A stretch of DNA of 64,000 nt from Streptomyces sp. NBC_01445 (GTDB taxonomy: Bacteria > Actinomycetota > Actinomycetes > Streptomycetales > Streptomycetaceae): positions 806,001 to 870,000 of the forward strand of contig NZ_CP109485.1 of the NCBI RefSeq assembly GCF_035918235.1. Direction: 5' to 3'. Position 1 is the stretch's first letter, and each line of letters begins with the position of its first letter. The notes beneath the pieces are model-generated. The model worked only from the letters and a program-made list of their open reading frames with translations, was not told where the DNA came from and made no database searches. The position numbers were made by a program, and so were the translations under genes. Of this stretch, positions 18,196 to 27,347 are shown in pieces.

Positions 18196-19662
18196 ATGAG
18201 AACCTTGGTGACCGCTTCCTGGGTGATAGCCCACGACGGACGCTCGCACGTGGAGGTCCCGGACGGTGCCGTGCTGATCGACGGCGACACCGTCCTCGAC
18301 GTGGGTGCGCGCGCCGAACTGGCGCGCCGCGAGGCCGACGAACACATCGACCTCGGTGACGCGGTGATCACCCCCGGCCTCATCGACCTCGACGCTCTCA
18401 CCGACATCGACCACCTGATCCTGGACTCCTGGGCGTCCCCGGATCTGTCCTCGGGCTTCACCTGGTCTACGGAGTACTTCGCCTCGCCCCGTGCGGTGTT
18501 CGACGCGGCGCAGCGGCGCACGGTGCGCGAGTACGCGCTGACCCAGCTCGCCCTGCACGGCGTCACCAGCTACATGCCGATCGCCTCCGAGGTGCACAGC
18601 GACTGGGCCGAGACGTACGAGGACTTCGTGGCGATGGCCGAGGTGTCCACGAAGCTGGGTCTGCGTGCCTTCCTCGGGCCGTCGTTCCGGTCCGGGGTCA
18701 ACGTGATCGGCGCGGACGGCAAGCGCACCGTGCAGTTCGACGAGAAGGCGGGCCGGCGCGGCCTGGCCGACGCGCTGCGCTTCCTGGACCACACCACACA
18801 GCTCGCGGACCCGCTGGTGACCGGGGTCCTGCTCCCCTGCCGGATCGAGACGCTCACCCCGGACCTCCTGCGCGACGTCGCCCGGGCCGCACACCAACGC
18901 GGAGCGCTGGTACGCCTGCACGCCCTGCAAGGCGTGTCAGAGCGCGACTTCATCCAGCACACCTACGGGCGTACGCCGCTTCAACTCATCGCCGAATCAG
19001 GGCTGTTGTCGGACCGGCTGATCGTTCCGCACGGAGTGGTGCTTGACGTGCACCCGGAAGTGCTCGGTGCCGACACCGGAGATGTCGCGGTGCTCGCCGA
19101 CGCAGGTGTGTCGATCGTGCACTGCCCGCTGACCAACGCCCGGTACGCCCACAACCTGCATACGTTCGCCGGGTACCGGGCGCAGGGGGTGAACCTGTGC
19201 CTCGGTACGGACTCCTTCCCGCCGGACCTGATCCGGGGGATCGACGTGGGCACCCAGGTCGCCAAGATCCAGGCCGGCGACCTGGGCCAGGGCCATCTCG
19301 CCGGCTACTTCGAAGCGCTCTGGACCGGTGGCGCGACAGCGCTGCACCGGCCTGACCTCGGCCGCCTGTCCGCGGGGGCCACCGCCGACCTCGCGGCCTT
19401 CGCCCTCGACGACTTCCGCATGGGCGTCACCGAGGATCCGCTGCGCACCCTCGTGCTCAACGGCACCGCCCGCGACGCGGTCCTGACGATGGTCGCGGGC
19501 AAGGTGGTGATGCGCGACGGCGCGATCCCCGGCGTCGACCTTCCCGCACTGAGGCGCGCCGGGCAGGAGCTCTTCGACCTGATGCGGGCGGCGTATCCGG
19601 AGCGGGACCATCGGCGTCGCCCGGTGGACCAGCTCTTCCCGCCGGTGTTTCCGCGGAGGTAG
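18196..19662 (+). CDS. TRZ/ATZ-like amidohydrolase with altered metal motif
   Basis: The protein of 488 residues has the composite beta-sandwich plus barrel layout of chlorohydrolase/deaminase-type amidohydrolases. VITPGLIDLDALTDIDH stands where the family usually has HxH, so the first metal-ligand pair is missing. Later sites are kept: LVRLHALQ, VPHGVVLD, VHCPLTNAR and the Asp in LGTDSFPPD. It may use a different metal arrangement or have changed chemistry. ATG at 18196 has AAAGGG six bases upstream, better than the ATG at 18190, which abuts it. It is divergent from the ABC importer and probably acts on the same substrate family. Confidence 0.8.
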   Translation: MRTLVTASWVIAHDGRSHVEVPDGAVLIDGDTVLDVGARAELARREADEHIDLGDAVITPGLIDLDALTDIDHLILDSWASPDLSSGFTWSTEYFASPRAVFDAAQRRTVREYALTQLALHGVTSYMPIASEVHSDWAETYEDFVAMAEVSTKLGLRAFLGPSFRSGVNVIGADGKRTVQFDEKAGRRGLADALRFLDHTTQLADPLVTGVLLPCRIETLTPDLLRDVARAAHQRGALVRLHALQGVSERDFIQHTYGRTPLQLIAESGLLSDRLIVPHGVVLDVHPEVLGADTGDVAVLADAGVSIVHCPLTNARYAHNLHTFAGYRAQGVNLCLGTDSFPPDLIRGIDVGTQVAKIQAGDLGQGHLAGYFEALWTGGATALHRPDLGRLSAGATADLAAFALDDFRMGVTEDPLRTLVLNGTARDAVLTMVAGKVVMRDGAIPGVDLPALRRAGQELFDLMRAAYPERDHRRRPVDQLFPPVFPRR

Positions 19663-19727
19663 GGACCTTGGCCCCTCCCCCTCGATAATCGCTGGCGCGG
19701 TGCTCCGCCCCCTGGTGGGGTGTGGGG

Positions 19728-20744
19728 ATGAACGAAGACAAGGAGAGCCGGGCGGCCGTGCTGACGCTGCCCACGCTGGAGCTCCGGCATCACGCCGTCA
19801 TCGCGGGCGAAGACGGTGAGGAGCAGGTGGCGGCGTCCGTCGGTCCGGACGGGCAGGTGATCGCTTTGTGGTCGAAGCCGCGCGACGTCGCCGGACTCTC
19901 GGCCACTACGACCAGCCCCGGGGGCGCGACGTTCCCCGAACCGCGCGCGACGAAAGCCGTCGACGCCCGCGTGACGGTGCACGCGCCGCACCTCACGGCC
20001 TCCGTTGAACTGCCCGGCCTGGAGCTCGCGCACGTCACCGTTCAGCCACTGCCTGGGGCGCGGGTGCTTGTCGTCGGCGCCCGAGCCAGGTGGCGGCCGG
20101 AAGGCGCTGACCGTAACGCGATCGTCTACGACGCCGACGGCCGCGTGGTCGCCGAAGCCACCCTCGGAGACGGAATCTCGCACATCTTCACCACGCACAC
20201 CGGCGACATCTGGGTCGGCTACTTCGACGAAGGGGTCTACGGCAACCTCGGGTGGGGCAACCCGGGCACACCGGCGCCCATGGGCCAGTACGGCCTGACC
20301 CGCTTCTCCTCCGACCTTGAGACGCAGTGGCACTTCCCGTCGCACACATCCGAGCCGTGGGGAGCGATCAGCGACTGCTACGCACTCAACATCGACGGTG
20401 ACGCCGCCTGGGCCTGCTACTACACGGACTTCCCGATCGTCCGCATACGCGACGGCGTGGTCACGTCCTGGCACAACAGCGTGGCCGGAGCCACGGCCCT
20501 CGCCGTCGAGGACTCACGCGTCGCCCTGCTCGGCGGCTACGGACCGCACCACGACCGGCTGTCCGTGGGCACCCTCGACAGTGACGAGCTCCGCGTCACA
20601 GCCGAGTACCGGATCGTGCTGCCGAACGGTGATCCCCTGCCGAAGTACACACAAGTCATCGGCCGCGGCCCGGACTTGCACGTCCTTTCGGGCAACGACT
20701 GGTACCGACTCGGCCTCAGGGACATCCCCCACGGCGCTCCCTGA
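19728..20744 (+). CDS. hypothetical protein, probable beta-rich fold
   Basis: The protein of 338 residues is strongly beta in character, with repeated patterns such as ARVLVVGARARWRPEGADRN, IVYDADGRVVAEATLGDGI, HIFTTHTGDIWVGYFDEG and TRFSSDLETQWHFP that look like blades of a propeller. There is no signal peptide and no catalytic motif I can name. It follows the amidohydrolase on the same strand, 14 bp before a dienelactone-hydrolase-like gene, and may be cotranscribed with it. A GTG at 19722 is an alternative start. Confidence 0.6.
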   Translation: MNEDKESRAAVLTLPTLELRHHAVIAGEDGEEQVAASVGPDGQVIALWSKPRDVAGLSATTTSPGGATFPEPRATKAVDARVTVHAPHLTASVELPGLELAHVTVQPLPGARVLVVGARARWRPEGADRNAIVYDADGRVVAEATLGDGISHIFTTHTGDIWVGYFDEGVYGNLGWGNPGTPAPMGQYGLTRFSSDLETQWHFPSHTSEPWGAISDCYALNIDGDAAWACYYTDFPIVRIRDGVVTSWHNSVAGATALAVEDSRVALLGGYGPHHDRLSVGTLDSDELRVTAEYRIVLPNGDPLPKYTQVIGRGPDLHVLSGNDWYRLGLRDIPHGAP

Positions 20745-20757
20745 GAGACTGCACGTC

Positions 20758-21516
20758 ATGACCACCGCCACACGCAGCACCACTGTCGAGATTCCCACCG
20801 GGGACGGCACCGCCGACGCCTATCTCGCTCACCCCGACGACGACGCCGCCCACCCGGCCGTCCTGCTCTACATGGATGCCTTCGGGCTGCGCCCTCATCT
20901 CCGGGCGATGGCCGACCGGCTCGCCGCGGCCGGCTACACCGTACTCGTCCCCAACGTGTTCTACCGTCACGGCCGGGCGCCGGTCGTGACGCTGCCCGAC
21001 TTCATCAGCGACGCCGAGCGACCGGCGCTGTTCGAGCAGATCGTCCCCCTCATGGGCGACTTGACCGCGGACGCGGTGGCAGGCGACTCCGCCGCGTACC
21101 TGTCCTGGCTGGCCGACTGCCCCGCGGCCGCCGCCGGGCCCGTCGGCGTCACCGGTTACTGCCTGGGCGCCCGCCTGGCCCTGCTCACCGCGGGCAGCCA
21201 TCCCGAGAGGGTCGCGGCGGCGGCCGGCTTCCACGGCGCGGGGCTGGCCACCGACGACCCCACGAGCCCCCACCTCCTCGCCGGCCGGATCACCGCGGAG
21301 CTCTACTTCGGTCACGCCGACCAGGACCCGTCCATGCCACCCGAGCAGATCGAACGCCTCGACAAGGCGCTCTCCGCGGCGGGCGTCCGCCACCGCTCCG
21401 ATGTCTTTACGGGCGCCCACCACGGCTTCACCATGGCGGACACCAACCGCTTCGACACCGAGGCCGCGGAACGGCACTGGGTCGCTCTCCTCGACCTGCT
21501 GGGCCGCAACCTCTGA
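20758..21516 (+). CDS. dienelactone hydrolase family protein
   Basis: This 252-residue alpha/beta hydrolase has the DLH triad: Cys nucleophile in GVTGYCLGARLA, Asp in FGHADQDPSMP and His in GAHHGFTM. The early segment VLLYMDAFGLRPHLRAMADR is also typical. DLH enzymes open lactones such as dienelactone in aromatic catabolism, but many homologues act on other esters; no chlorocatechol genes are nearby. It lies 14 bp after the preceding gene and probably shares its transcript. Confidence 0.88.
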   Translation: MTTATRSTTVEIPTGDGTADAYLAHPDDDAAHPAVLLYMDAFGLRPHLRAMADRLAAAGYTVLVPNVFYRHGRAPVVTLPDFISDAERPALFEQIVPLMGDLTADAVAGDSAAYLSWLADCPAAAAGPVGVTGYCLGARLALLTAGSHPERVAAAAGFHGAGLATDDPTSPHLLAGRITAELYFGHADQDPSMPPEQIERLDKALSAAGVRHRSDVFTGAHHGFTMADTNRFDTEAAERHWVALLDLLGRNL

Positions 21517-21567
21517 TTCTGCGTCGAGCAGCTGGGTCCGATCGCCTCCCGCGAGACTGCCCCGCTC

Positions 21568-21639
21568 GGAAGCGTGGGAGGCCCGGGAAGCGTAGGAAGC
21601 CTGGGAAGCGTAGGAAGCCTGGGAAGCGTAGGAGGCCTG
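21568..21639. repeat. four tandem copies of an 18-bp unit
   Basis: The unit GGAAGCGTAGGAAGCCTG occurs four times head to tail; copies 2 and 3 are identical, copy 4 differs at one base and copy 1 at three. It lies in the 232-bp gap between two convergent genes and looks like a minisatellite made by replication slippage. Confidence 0.85.
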
Positions 21640-21748
21640 AGCGGCCAACCGCGCAGCGTTCGTGCTGCCACCTCCAGGCCTTCGAGCTGCCCCCGATCCA
21701 GGCCCTCGTGCGATGGTTCGCCGCAGGTCACGCGACCGTCCCGCTCAC

Positions 21749-22753
21749 CTAGCGCGTCGCCGCCTGGAACGTGCGCCGGTATGCCAGCGGCGAGACGCCG
21801 ATCGCGGCGTGCAGATGCTGCCGCAGTGACGCGGCCGTCGCGAAGCCCACTTCGCCGGCGATCCGGTCCACCGGCAGATCGCTGGACTCCAGCAGGTGAC
21901 GCGCCCTCGCAACCCGCTGCTGGGTGAGCCACCGACCCGGGCTCATCCCGGACTCGTCCCGGAACCGCCGGGCGAACGTACGCAGGCTCATCTGCGCATG
22001 GTCCGCGAGTTCGGCCAGCGTCAGCGGCAGGTCGAGGTGGTCGAGTGCCCACTGCCTGGTGGCTGCCGTACCGGCGACGGACGCCTCGGGAACGGGCTGC
22101 TCGATGTACTGCGCCTGGCCCCCTTCGCGCCAGGGCGGCACCACACACCTCCGCGCCACCTGGTTGGCCACCTCGGCGCCGAAGTCCTGCCGTACGACGT
22201 GGAGGCAGACGTCAACGCCCGCTCCGGCACCGGCCGAGGTGAGGATGTCGCCGTCTTCGACGAAGAGCACATCGGGGTCGAGCCTCACCTGCGGGAAAAA
22301 GAGCCGGAAACTGTCGGCCAGGGCCCAGTGCGTGGTGGCGCGACGGCCGTCGAGCAGACCGGCCGCCGCGAGGACGAAGGCGCCGGTGCAGATCGACACG
22401 ACGCGGGTGCCGGGCGGGATGTGCGCGAGAGCGGCGGCCACCGGGCCCGGGAGCACGGACCCGTTGGGCGGGCACTCGTCGACCGGCGGGATCACCACGG
22501 TGTCAGCCTCGGCCAGCGCTTCGGGGCCGTGCTCGACGGTGATCAGGAAATCGGCGTCCGTGCGCACGGGACCACCGTCGACGCTGCAGGTGCGGATCTC
22601 GTACCGGCCGTCCGCGGCGCCGAAGATCCGCCGCGGAATGCCCAGCTCGAACGGGTGCACCCCGTCGAGCGCCAGCACCACGACCCTGTGCACGCCACTG
22701 ACGCGCCTGGCGTCACCGACACCACTGCCACTGCCACCGCTGCCACCACTCAT
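21749..22753 (-). CDS. GlxA-type transcriptional regulator (DJ-1/PfpI plus AraC HTH)
   Basis: The 334-residue protein has an N-terminal class-I glutamine-amidotransferase-like domain (residues 20-190) with the nucleophile-elbow segment VVSICTGAFVLAAAGLLDGR, and a C-terminal AraC double HTH (LAELADHAQMSLRTFARRFRD and VDRIAGEVGFATAASLRQHL). This is the common actinobacterial GlxA architecture. A Gly/Ser-rich leader precedes the first domain. It is divergent from an NAD(P)-dependent quinone-type oxidoreductase and probably activates or represses it. Confidence 0.9.
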   Translation of the reverse strand: MSGGSGGSGSGVGDARRVSGVHRVVVLALDGVHPFELGIPRRIFGAADGRYEIRTCSVDGGPVRTDADFLITVEHGPEALAEADTVVIPPVDECPPNGSVLPGPVAAALAHIPPGTRVVSICTGAFVLAAAGLLDGRRATTHWALADSFRLFFPQVRLDPDVLFVEDGDILTSAGAGAGVDVCLHVVRQDFGAEVANQVARRCVVPPWREGGQAQYIEQPVPEASVAGTAATRQWALDHLDLPLTLAELADHAQMSLRTFARRFRDESGMSPGRWLTQQRVARARHLLESSDLPVDRIAGEVGFATAASLRQHLHAAIGVSPLAYRRTFQAATR

Positions 22754-22773
22754 GGCACGATCCTATCGAATGG

Positions 22774-22787
22774 TGGCAGTCATGCCA
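22774..22787. promoter_or_regulatory. inverted repeat between divergent genes
   Basis: TGGCA-GTCA-TGCCA lies in the 69-bp space between the GlxA-type regulator and the oxidoreductase. Position makes it a candidate operator for the regulator. No other support. Confidence 0.4.
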
Positions 22788-22822
22788 TTTTCTCGGGCGG
22801 TCGGCCACGGCACGCTGGAGCC

Positions 22823-23812
22823 GTGAGCACTTCAGAGAACACCGCACCCACCACGCCCGTCACGCCCGCCGCCCCCACCATGCGGGCCATCAGCCAGGAC
22901 ACCCTCGGCGGCCCCGAGGTACTGAAGGAGGTCGAGCGCGAACGCCCGGCACCGGGACTGAGCGAGATCCTTGTCAGGGTCCATGCCGCAGGCGTCAACC
23001 CGACCGACTGGAAGCACCGGGCGCACGGCATCTTCCTCGGCCAACCGCCGTTCGTCCTGGGCTGGGACGTGTCCGGCGTCGTCGAGGAGACGGGTCTCGG
23101 GGTGACCCTGTTCAAGCCGGGCGACGAGGTGTTCGGCATGCTGCCCTACCCGCACGGCGTGGGTTCGCACGCCGAGTACGTCACCGCGCCCGCCCGCGCG
23201 TTCGCGCTCAAGCCGTCCGAGGTCGACCACGTGCAGGCGGGCGCCATTCCGCTCGCCGCTCTGACCGCCTGGCAGGCCCTGGTCGACACCGCCCAGGTGC
23301 AGCCGGGGCAGCGCGTCCTGATCCACGCTGCGGCCGGCGGCGTCGGCCATCTCGCCGTGCAGATCGCCAAGGCGCGCGGCGCGTACGTGATCGCCACGGC
23401 CAGCGCGGCCAAGCACGACTTCGTGCGCGGTCTGGGCGCCGACGAACTGATCGACTACCGGACGACCGACTTCAGCGAGGCGGTCCGCGACGTGGACGTC
23501 GTCCTGGACACCATCGGCGACGACTACCGCACCAGGTCCCTGCCCACGCTGCGCCCGGGCGGTCTGCTGGTCTCCATCCTGCCGACCGGCACCACGGAGC
23601 TGGCCGAGGAGGCCGAGCGGGTCGGCGTGCGGGCCGTGGAGATGCTCGTGGAGGCCGATCACGCCGGAATGAACGCGATCGCCGACCTGATCGCCACGGG
23701 CAAGCTCCGCGCGACGATCGCCGACACCTTCCCGCTCGCCGAGGCCGCCAAGGCACACGAGCTGGGCGACACCGGCCGCACGACCGGCAAGCTGGTCCTC
23801 GTCGTGCGCTGA
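22823..23812 (+). CDS. NADP-dependent quinone-oxidoreductase-like MDR protein
   Basis: The 329-residue protein is a zinc-free medium-chain dehydrogenase. The GroES-like part has VHAAGVNPTDWKHR and LGWDVSGVVEETG; the Rossmann motif is AAAGGVGHLAVQIAKARGAYV. The region with DELIDYRTTDF and DVVLDTIGDDYRTRSL is typical of NADPH quinone reductase or enone reductase relatives. GTG at 22823 has GGAG three bases upstream and gives a Thr/Pro-rich N-terminal tail. It is probably controlled by the divergent AraC-type gene and may deal with reactive enones or quinones. Confidence 0.88.
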   Translation: MSTSENTAPTTPVTPAAPTMRAISQDTLGGPEVLKEVERERPAPGLSEILVRVHAAGVNPTDWKHRAHGIFLGQPPFVLGWDVSGVVEETGLGVTLFKPGDEVFGMLPYPHGVGSHAEYVTAPARAFALKPSEVDHVQAGAIPLAALTAWQALVDTAQVQPGQRVLIHAAAGGVGHLAVQIAKARGAYVIATASAAKHDFVRGLGADELIDYRTTDFSEAVRDVDVVLDTIGDDYRTRSLPTLRPGGLLVSILPTGTTELAEEAERVGVRAVEMLVEADHAGMNAIADLIATGKLRATIADTFPLAEAAKAHELGDTGRTTGKLVLVVR

Positions 23813-23829
23813 TCGCGTCCGCTCGTCCG

Positions 23830-24633
23830 TCAGCCCATGGACGGGTCGCCCTTGATGAGGGCGAAGGTGGCACCGAACGGGTCCTTCACCATGGCCAGGC
23901 GGCCGACGCCCGGCACGTCCATGGGCGGGAAGAGCGTCGTGGCACCGCGCTCGGTGGCGGCAGCGTAGGTCGCGTCGCAGTCCTCGACGCCGAAGTACGG
24001 GTGCCACTCGGCGCCGGACCCGGCGTCGAGGTTCTCCTGCTGGAGCTGCAGGATGCCGCCGTGGCCCGCCTCGCCCACGTCCGCGGAGCCGGCCGGGGCG
24101 ACGACCGTGTACTCGGGGCCGGCCCCGCCCGTCGGCATGTCCTGGTACAGCCAGGAGAACACCTGGCGGTAGAAGTCCTTGGCCGCGCCGGCGTCGGTCG
24201 CGTAGAGCTCGGTCCAGCACAGGGCGTTGGGCTGCATGACCGTTTCGAGACCCTGGACGTCACCGGGCTGCCAGACCGCGAACTGTGCACCGGCCGGATC
24301 GGTGAAGGCGGCCATCCGCCCCGAGGTGAAGACATCACCCGGGGGAACGCGGACCGTGCCTCCGGCCGCCTCCACCGCCTTGGCGACACCGTCCGCGTCG
24401 GGGGTGTTGAAGTAGACCGTCCAGGAAGGGGAGGCACCCTCCTCGGTCAGCGGACCGGCGGCGGCCACGTCCTTGCCGTCGAGCTGGAAGAACCCGTAGC
24501 CGCCCCCTTCCGGCCCCGCCGACCGGAAGGTCCAGCCGAACACACCGCCGTAGAACGCAGCGGCCGCGTCCACATCCGGCACACCGAGGTCGAGCCAGTT
24601 CGGCGCGCCCGGTACGTACGTCGTCGAAAGCAT
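23830..24633 (-). CDS. VOC family protein (two glyoxalase-like domains)
   Basis: The 267-residue protein has two vicinal-oxygen-chelate modules: residues about 8-125 (NWLDLGVPDVDAAAAFYGGV) and 135-262 (CWTELYATDAGAAKDFYRQV, ending KDPFGATFALIKGD). This double-domain CFP30-like form is common in streptomycetes and is usually annotated only as VOC or bleomycin-resistance-like. The metal-binding residues are not clear enough to assign chemistry. It is convergent with the oxidoreductase and followed upstream by an AhpD-like gene. Confidence 0.85.
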   Translation of the reverse strand: MLSTTYVPGAPNWLDLGVPDVDAAAAFYGGVFGWTFRSAGPEGGGYGFFQLDGKDVAAAGPLTEEGASPSWTVYFNTPDADGVAKAVEAAGGTVRVPPGDVFTSGRMAAFTDPAGAQFAVWQPGDVQGLETVMQPNALCWTELYATDAGAAKDFYRQVFSWLYQDMPTGGAGPEYTVVAPAGSADVGEAGHGGILQLQQENLDAGSGAEWHPYFGVEDCDATYAAATERGATTLFPPMDVPGVGRLAMVKDPFGATFALIKGDPSMG

Positions 24634-24740
24634 GATCAGGCCTTTCGTGTACTGACGAATCCCGATGCAACGCAGCATGGCAGCCCGCACTGACAATCGC
24701 CGTTCGGCGCACGGTCTCCGCAGGTCGCGGGCGGTGCCGG

Positions 24741-25217
24741 CTACCCGAACTGGCCGGGCTGGTAGTCGCCGGCGGGCTGCTGAACGAGGACGTTCACGCG
24801 GTTGTAGGCGTTGATCAGGGCGATGAGGGACACCAGCGCGGTGAGCTGGTCCTCGTCGTAGTACTTGGCCGCGTTCGCCCAGGCCTCGTCGGAGACGCCG
24901 CCACCCGCGTCGGCGATACGGGTGCCCTGCTCGGTCAGCTCCAAGGCGGCGCGCTCGGCATCGTTGAACACCTTCGCCTCGCGCCACGCCGCGACCATGT
25001 TGAGGCGCGTCTGGTCCTCCCCGGCCGCCGTGGCGTCCTTGGTGTGCATGTCGGTGCAGAAGCTGCAGCCGTTGATCTGGCTGGCGCGGATCTTCACCAG
25101 CTCCTGCGTGGCAGCCGGAAGCGTCGAGTCCGTCACCACCTTGGCGCCCGAGTTGATGTGCTTCAGGACCTTGGCCCCGACGTGGTTGGCGAAGAGGTTC
25201 AGGCGGGCTTCTTCCAT
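24741..25217 (-). CDS. carboxymuconolactone decarboxylase / AhpD family protein
   Basis: The 158-residue protein carries the redox pair in NGCSFCTDMHTKDA (CxxC plus His), the hallmark of AhpD-like alkylhydroperoxidase domain proteins. A proton-relay Glu lies upstream in TQELVKIRASQ. It probably acts as a peroxidase or disulfide reductase against alkyl or organic peroxides, though the electron partner is not encoded nearby. The gene lies about 107 bp upstream of the VOC gene on the same strand. Confidence 0.9.
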   Translation of the reverse strand: MEEARLNLFANHVGAKVLKHINSGAKVVTDSTLPAATQELVKIRASQINGCSFCTDMHTKDATAAGEDQTRLNMVAAWREAKVFNDAERAALELTEQGTRIADAGGGVSDEAWANAAKYYDEDQLTALVSLIALINAYNRVNVLVQQPAGDYQPGQFG

Positions 25218-25520
25218 GGCGAGCTCCTAGTTCGTGCCGGTGGTTACATCCCTCTGACGGAGCGGCTCGGCACGATGTGACGAGTCTGGATGTGACGCGC
25301 GCCACACAGGCCTTCCAGGCCCGGGCGCCGGCGGTGAGAGCCCCGCCCTCGGCGTCCCGATAGGCAGTCTGCACGTCCGGCCCAGGTATCGCACGACGGG
25401 AGCGCTGACCACGGAGAGGGAACGAGCGGGAGAGAGTGATGCCGGGCTCCGCCGTTCGTCAGCGGATACCAAGTGCCGTCCGGCAGACCGCGCTCGGCCG
25501 GATCCCGGTAGCTTGGCCCT
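25218..25520. other. 303-bp divergent intergenic region
   Basis: It separates the AhpD-like gene (minus) and a small hypothetical gene (plus). I see only the likely SD of the AhpD-like gene at its left edge and no convincing gene or strong palindrome. Confidence 0.4.
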
Positions 25521-25871
25521 ATGCCCTCTGCACTTGTTGTTGGTTATGACCCGGAGGCGATTCCCGGCGTCGATGCGGGAGCCCTTCGCAAGGGTCTTGA
25601 CGAGGAGTTGGACCGGTTCGGCGAGCACGGCATCGATGCGGCCATGGCGCTGGTCGTGTTCGACGATTCCGCCGAGTCCGTCCTCGTGGCGGCGCTGACG
25701 GAGCGCCCGTGGGACGTGGTGGTCGTCGGCGGTGGGATCCGCAAGACCGAGCAGCTGCTTCCGCTCCTCGAAGAGATCATGAACCTGATCCGCATCCATG
25801 CGCCCCACGCCGCGATCGCGTTCAACACGAACGGCGGCGACAGTGTCGAGGCGGCACAACGCCGGCTGTGA
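25521..25871 (+). CDS. small hypothetical protein, Rossmann-like
   Basis: The 116-residue protein starts with ALVVGYDPEAIPGVDA and has a second strand-loop WDVVVVGGGIRKTEQL followed by an amphipathic helix (LPLLEEIMNLIRIHAP) and AIAFNTNGGDSVEAA. The alternating beta-alpha pattern suggests a small nucleotide-fold domain. I do not recognise the family or a partner. It is convergent with the serine hydrolase gene. Confidence 0.6.
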   Translation: MPSALVVGYDPEAIPGVDAGALRKGLDEELDRFGEHGIDAAMALVVFDDSAESVLVAALTERPWDVVVVGGGIRKTEQLLPLLEEIMNLIRIHAPHAAIAFNTNGGDSVEAAQRRL

Positions 25872-25917
25872 GTCCGGCCTGCCCGAGAGTGGCGGGTGGG
25901 ACGGGTGCCGGACGCAG

Positions 25918-26814
25918 CTAGGAAGCCTTCGGCAGGTTCAGGTCGCGGTTGATGACGCGGGCCGCACGCTCGACGGTCGCGACGCCGTTCTCCATGGTGC
26001 GGTTGTCGTGGGAGAGCACGGCCATCCCGTAGTCGTGACCGCCGCCTGTGAACACGCCGACGCTGTGCACGCGCCAGCCGTTGGTCGAACGCGGCAGCCA
26101 GCCGTTCTTGACGTGAACGGTCGCCGTCCCGGGCGCGCCGGCCGGTGTTCCCCAGCGCTGATCCGGGACGACACGGTTCATGAGCCGCAGGGCGTAGCTC
26201 CGGGAACGCGCGCCGAGAACGTTGGTCTCCGAGGTCAGCAAGCGGAGCAGCTTCACCTGGTCGCCCGCCGTGATCTGGGTGCGACCCCACGCGCCCTTCG
26301 GGCCGGGCACGGTGTCCCGCATTCCGGCCAGGTTCAGGAAGTGCTGGATGCCGTCATGGCCGATCTGGTGCCAGAGGGCGTTCGTGGCGGCGTTGTCCGA
26401 CTTGGTGATCATGGCGGTGGTCAGGTCGACCTCGCGTGAGGTCAGGTGACGGTTCTCGTCGGCGACCTGGCGCAGCAGGGCTCCAAGAATCGTGACCTTG
26501 ACCACGCTCGCCGAGTCGAAGGCCGTGTCGGCCCGGAACGCGCACGACGTGTCCGTGGTCCGGTCGTAGAGCGCGAGCGCCGAGGCCTTGCCGTGCCCGT
26601 GGAGCGATGCGGCTATGTCGCGCTCCAGTCGGTCCGCCAGTCCGGGCCGGTGCGAGGTGCACCTCACCGGGGAGCCTCCGACGCTCGTGGCGGCACTGCT
26701 CGTACCAGCCGCCGCGCCCGCCTGAGCAGGGGCGGCGGCCGCGAAGGCGGTGAGCGCCGAGCCGGCGGCCAGGGCCGCGGCGAGTCCCTGCTTTGCGCGC
26801 CGCGGCAGCGGCAT
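25918..26814 (-). CDS. secreted class A beta-lactamase-related serine hydrolase
   Basis: The protein of about 298 residues begins with a signal peptide (MPLPRRAKQGLAAALAAG, cleavage near AQA-G). The penicillin-recognising motifs are present: SVVK (SxxK), SDN in MITKSDNAATNALW, and a KTG-like triad altered to KNG in VHVKNGWLP. A class-A Glu166 equivalent is not obvious, so it may be a carboxypeptidase-like or non-lactamase member rather than a resistance enzyme. ATG at 26814 has AGGGA at good spacing; ATG at 26829 is possible. Confidence 0.8.
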   Translation of the reverse strand: MPLPRRAKQGLAAALAAGSALTAFAAAAPAQAGAAAGTSSAATSVGGSPVRCTSHRPGLADRLERDIAASLHGHGKASALALYDRTTDTSCAFRADTAFDSASVVKVTILGALLRQVADENRHLTSREVDLTTAMITKSDNAATNALWHQIGHDGIQHFLNLAGMRDTVPGPKGAWGRTQITAGDQVKLLRLLTSETNVLGARSRSYALRLMNRVVPDQRWGTPAGAPGTATVHVKNGWLPRSTNGWRVHSVGVFTGGGHDYGMAVLSHDNRTMENGVATVERAARVINRDLNLPKAS

Positions 26815-27347
26815 GTGCGTTCCCTGCATGGAGGTTCCGTCCTGCTCTGTGTCTGCGGTCGCATCGGCAGCGGTGCTGACCCGTCAGCGGCGAGGTCCAC
26901 GTCCTGCGACGAGGTCGGGGTTGCGGCCGATGCCCCACACCAGGGCTTCGCGCCGACCGGTGCGCATAGTCCGTCCGTCACACTCGGTGAGCAGCGCTTC
27001 GTCGCGCGCCCGCCGGGCGGCCGGCGGTCGGATGAACGACCCGGATCCCGAATGACGGCGACGCTACAGGGACGGGGCGGCGGCCGGGCGAAAGATGAGT
27101 CGGTATGTCCGCTATAGGCGTTTTAGCTGCGTGTGATGTTGTTCATGGATGAATTGACCACCGGGGCGGCAATCGCCACAGGGAGGTGCAGGGGGGCCGA
27201 ACAGAGCGCGTCCCGTGGGTGGTCGAACAGGCCGTACTCGCATAGGCGGTTGAGCAGGCCGCACACGCACCACCCGCACGAAGACGACACGCCCCACCCG
27301 CCCGAATACTCTTGTCCGCCCTTCCCGGCCCGCATTACCGTGCAGCG
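26815..27347. other. 533-bp divergent gap, no confident gene
   Basis: The region lies between the serine hydrolase (minus) and the maleylpyruvate-isomerase-like gene (plus). A minus-strand frame at 27123-27335 reads like protein near its end (HLPVAIAAPVVNSSMNNITRS without the last residues is not a known motif), but it has no SD and no family. Two similar runs, CGAACAGGCCGTACTCG and TTGAGCAGGCCGCACACG, lie about 25 bp apart. The function is unknown. Confidence 0.35.

Noticed and set aside
20716..21648. Minus-strand frame with repeated ASYASQ units over the dienelactone hydrolase gene
   Set aside because: The repeats come from the 18-bp tandem repeat at 21568-21639, and the rest is antisense to a clear dienelactone hydrolase.
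25872..25913. GTCCGGC/GCCGGAC hairpin between convergent genes
   Set aside because: The arms are 7 bp with a 28-base loop; it is too weak to call a terminator with confidence.
27123..27335. 70-codon minus-strand frame in the 533-bp gap
   Set aside because: It looks slightly protein-like at its C-terminal end but has no SD, no signal peptide and no recognisable family; kept only as a note in the gap entry.
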